This document shows positions 63,201 through 64,000 of a stretch of 64,000 bases of DNA, in pieces. This DNA is from Sphingomonas hengshuiensis (GTDB taxonomy: Bacteria; Pseudomonadota; Alphaproteobacteria; Sphingomonadales; Sphingomonadaceae), in the NCBI RefSeq assembly GCF_000935025.1, contig NZ_CP010836.1, forward strand, positions 806,001 to 870,000, in the 5' to 3' direction. The translations under genes were made by a program, and so were the position numbers. Position 1 is the stretch's first letter; every line of letters begins with the position of its first letter. The notes beneath the pieces are model-generated. The model was not told the origin of the DNA, searched no databases, and saw only the letters and a program-made list of their open reading frames with translations.

Positions 63201-63367
63201 GCGTCGCGGACGACGACGCTCTCCGGCGCAAAGTCGGCAAGCGCACCGATCAGGCTATCGTTCACGCGCGCCAATCCAGTTTGCTGCTCGGTCGCCGCCT
63301 TTACCCCCAAGGTCGAAAGTGCGCGCTGTTCGCGTGGCGCGCCGTTCGGGGACAATGCGGGCTGCAC
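60287..63367 (-). CDS. Multi-PAS sensor histidine kinase (FixL-type transmitter)
   Basis: 1026 residues with no membrane span seen, so probably cytoplasmic. An N-terminal PAS domain (about 30-155; ESVVVRDASGRIVLWNQAS) is followed by four tandem copies of a ~150-residue PAS-like unit, each opening with a YRNLFxxMPxAxW pattern and closing with an (I/L)DISDR-type linker (about 165-310, 310-460, 460-605, 605-750). The transmitter has the H-box His814 in ASIAHEVNQPLAAI, typical of FixL/DctB-like kinases, and the ATPase boxes NLALNAAQAM, VSDTGPGIAP and GMGMGLAICRSIIEAHGG. It likely phosphorylates the convergent FixJ-type regulator. GTG start. The ligand is unknown; no heme-binding His was identified. 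Confidence 0.9.
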   Translation of the reverse strand: MQPALSPNGAPREQRALSTLGVKAATEQQTGLARVNDSLIGALADFAPESVVVRDASGRIVLWNQASQSLYGLASAEAIGQPLNAHLNTRHPFGLAAIERELEANGSWSGEVFRTAADGRELCIDVRWLLRRDATGATLDILERGIDKTAEEKARLENEITAHRYNNLFHAMAASFWEMDFSEVRKKIGALFGSGVTDLRAYFAAHPGFVDECIAATRIVDVNDTTIEVFRAPSREAILELPLGWEWPQESRPVYAEALIAAAERRDRFMTEVRLQRWDGSLLDALFTVCWPSNHKARGTVLVGVIDISDRKAMERELRESEERYRNLFEFMPMAVWRMDGSAMKAKLQALRDAGETSLLPYAAANPDFSAGDLLNVIEVNQATLRLFGLETKEQAIGPLSRFWATDEATIRISDQRMRGSKYVQSEARLLRANGTEFDALVTVGFPDAFADQSVNLVAALDISDRVDAFKALEASEARFRNLFDHMPVALVQLDMRDLQLWLEGFGLENDALAAHLEAQPALIEQLLRHVQVDACNPEALRLFGMQGEAVIPRTIEPFWTLRPDTVLRSTMARLRGAKAFSEETQVVNLQGDVVDVLYTIAYPAELVARGINIVGFVDLSERTRTSQALRLSEGRYRELFQQIPVALWRLDPSGMTDLLTALKHQGVEDLGAHFDANPDLLVRCMEQVTIVEANAAAAKLAGVQDPQELTGRTTADFWRNHPEIFRNSLLARWRGDGGYAEEGLMETPNRGTADIAFSVAYPTQVGDQAISVVSTLDIGDRKRAEQRLQRVQADFSHAARVSTLGELAASIAHEVNQPLAAIAAYAQASLRWLKRETPDMDELKTLSEQVIEDAQRASDIIARIRGMAMKRDPAYVALDLNDVVEEALVIVRHEAATHAVKIATRLASGLPAIVGDRIQLQQVIVNLALNAAQAMSTTDRDKRLITVSTSLDGDTLAVSVSDTGPGIAPDNLDHLFTGFFTTRPQGMGMGLAICRSIIEAHGGFINASNGAVGACFRFTLPTTGQ

Positions 63368-63587
63368 TGTCCATGGTCATCCTGCACGATGGTATTAGCG
63401 CGAAACGTACGGGCAAGATTGCGACACTTTACAAGGGTCTCGGTCAACCGAAATCGCAGATCGATCGCCCGGCCAACAGTGTCGTGGACTCGCCATACCA
63501 AAGCATGATGGAGCGATCCCGGCGAAGACGTGCGCCGCCCGCCGGGTGGGCGCAGGACGGTGTCTCCGATTATCCAGGAGATGCGGT

Positions 63588-64000
63588 ATGACTTCGACCA
63601 TCCTGTTCGTTCACGGCGCGTGGCTAACGCCGAGTTGCTGGACGCCCTGGCGGGCCCATTTCGAGGCGCTAGGGTACAACACCGTCGCGCCGACCTGGCC
63701 CCATATGGACCGGCCGATCGCGGAGCTGCGGCGATCGCCCCGCCCGGAACTCGCGAAGCTGGGCGTCGGCGCTATCGTCGATGGCTATGCGGCCGCCATC
63801 GCGCAACTGGACGAACCGCCCGTCATCGTCGGGCACAGTTTCGGCGGTCTGGTGACGCAAATGCTGATCGGTCGGGGGCTGGGCGTGGCGGGCGTGGCGA
63901 TCGACCCGGCGCCGCCCCGCGGCGTACTGCCCGGGTTGCGATCGGTGGTGAGCGCGCTGCCGGTGCTGACGGCGTTCAATGGCTGGAATCGCATTCTAAC
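63588..64000 (+). CDS. Alpha/beta hydrolase, N-terminal part (3' end outside window)
   Basis: 137 residues visible before the window ends. The oxyanion motif ILFVHGAW lies near residues 5-12 and the nucleophile elbow VGHSFGG gives Ser84. No signal peptide is seen. ATG at 63588 follows CAGGAG by seven bases. The acid and His of the triad would lie further on. Substrate unknown. The 220 bases before it, divergent from the sensor kinase, hold no other gene. Confidence 0.85.
   Translation, partial: MTSTILFVHGAWLTPSCWTPWRAHFEALGYNTVAPTWPHMDRPIAELRRSPRPELAKLGVGAIVDGYAAAIAQLDEPPVIVGHSFGGLVTQMLIGRGLGVAGVAIDPAPPRGVLPGLRSVVSALPVLTAFNGWNRIL

Noticed and set aside
63368..63587. Possible extra gene between the sensor kinase and the hydrolase
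   Set aside because: Frames crossing this gap are shadows extending from the antisense of the kinase gene; no start with a ribosome site and no recognisable product.

Overview
The window looks like a chromosomal segment of an alphaproteobacterium, most likely a sphingomonad. This is inferred from high GC, several TonB-dependent receptors (TBDRs) with the IVVTG plug motif, SapC proteins, an S9 peptidase beside a receptor, and ECF sigma/FecR pairs. No rRNA, tRNA, CRISPR array or intact insertion sequence was seen.

Layout. (1) 1-4160: the 3' end of a TBDR, two adjacent palindromic repeats, then a tightly coupled sugar-acid operon: an SDR dehydrogenase, 2-dehydro-3-deoxygalactonokinase, and a fused KDPGal aldolase/SMP-30 lactonase. 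This fits oxidative (De Ley-Doudoroff type) galactose/galactonate catabolism. (2) 4321-10227: a TBDR on the minus strand, divergent from a free-standing STN-domain protein, a TonB-like protein, an ECF sigma factor and a FecR-type anti-sigma factor. (3) 10316-11122: a LuxR-type regulator. (4) 11342-31324: secretion module 1, consisting of TpsB, an ExbB with a DUF2341-LamG periplasmic extension, ExbD, TonB-like, porin, periplasmic coiled-coil protein, a 4077-residue filamentous-haemagglutinin-type TpsA and SapC. A Skp/OmpH chaperone gene follows. (5) 32142-37242: an S9 peptidase and a second complete TBDR. (6) 37296-57478: secretion module 2, a paralogous copy of module 1 in the same gene order, with a 4155-residue TpsA that ends in an STN domain. 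ECF sigma 2 and FecR 2 follow (57586-59009). (7) 59013-63367: a decayed IS5-type transposase end, a small membrane protein, and a convergent FixJ-type regulator/PAS histidine kinase pair. (8) 63588-end: the start of an alpha/beta hydrolase.

The main finding is the duplicated module. Each copy joins two-partner secretion (TpsB/TpsA) to its own proton-driven ExbB/ExbD/TonB set, a dedicated porin, a paralogous coiled-coil protein and a SapC, about 20 kb per copy. ECF/FecR pairs lie on the outer flanks of the double cluster. My reading is that these are proton-motive-force-coupled systems that build or regulate giant cell-surface fibres. The STN domain on TpsA2, and the separate STN protein near ECF1/FecR1, suggest that secretion state or surface signals reach the sigma factors through FecR. 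The functional coupling is inference. The gene order and domain composition are read from the sequence.
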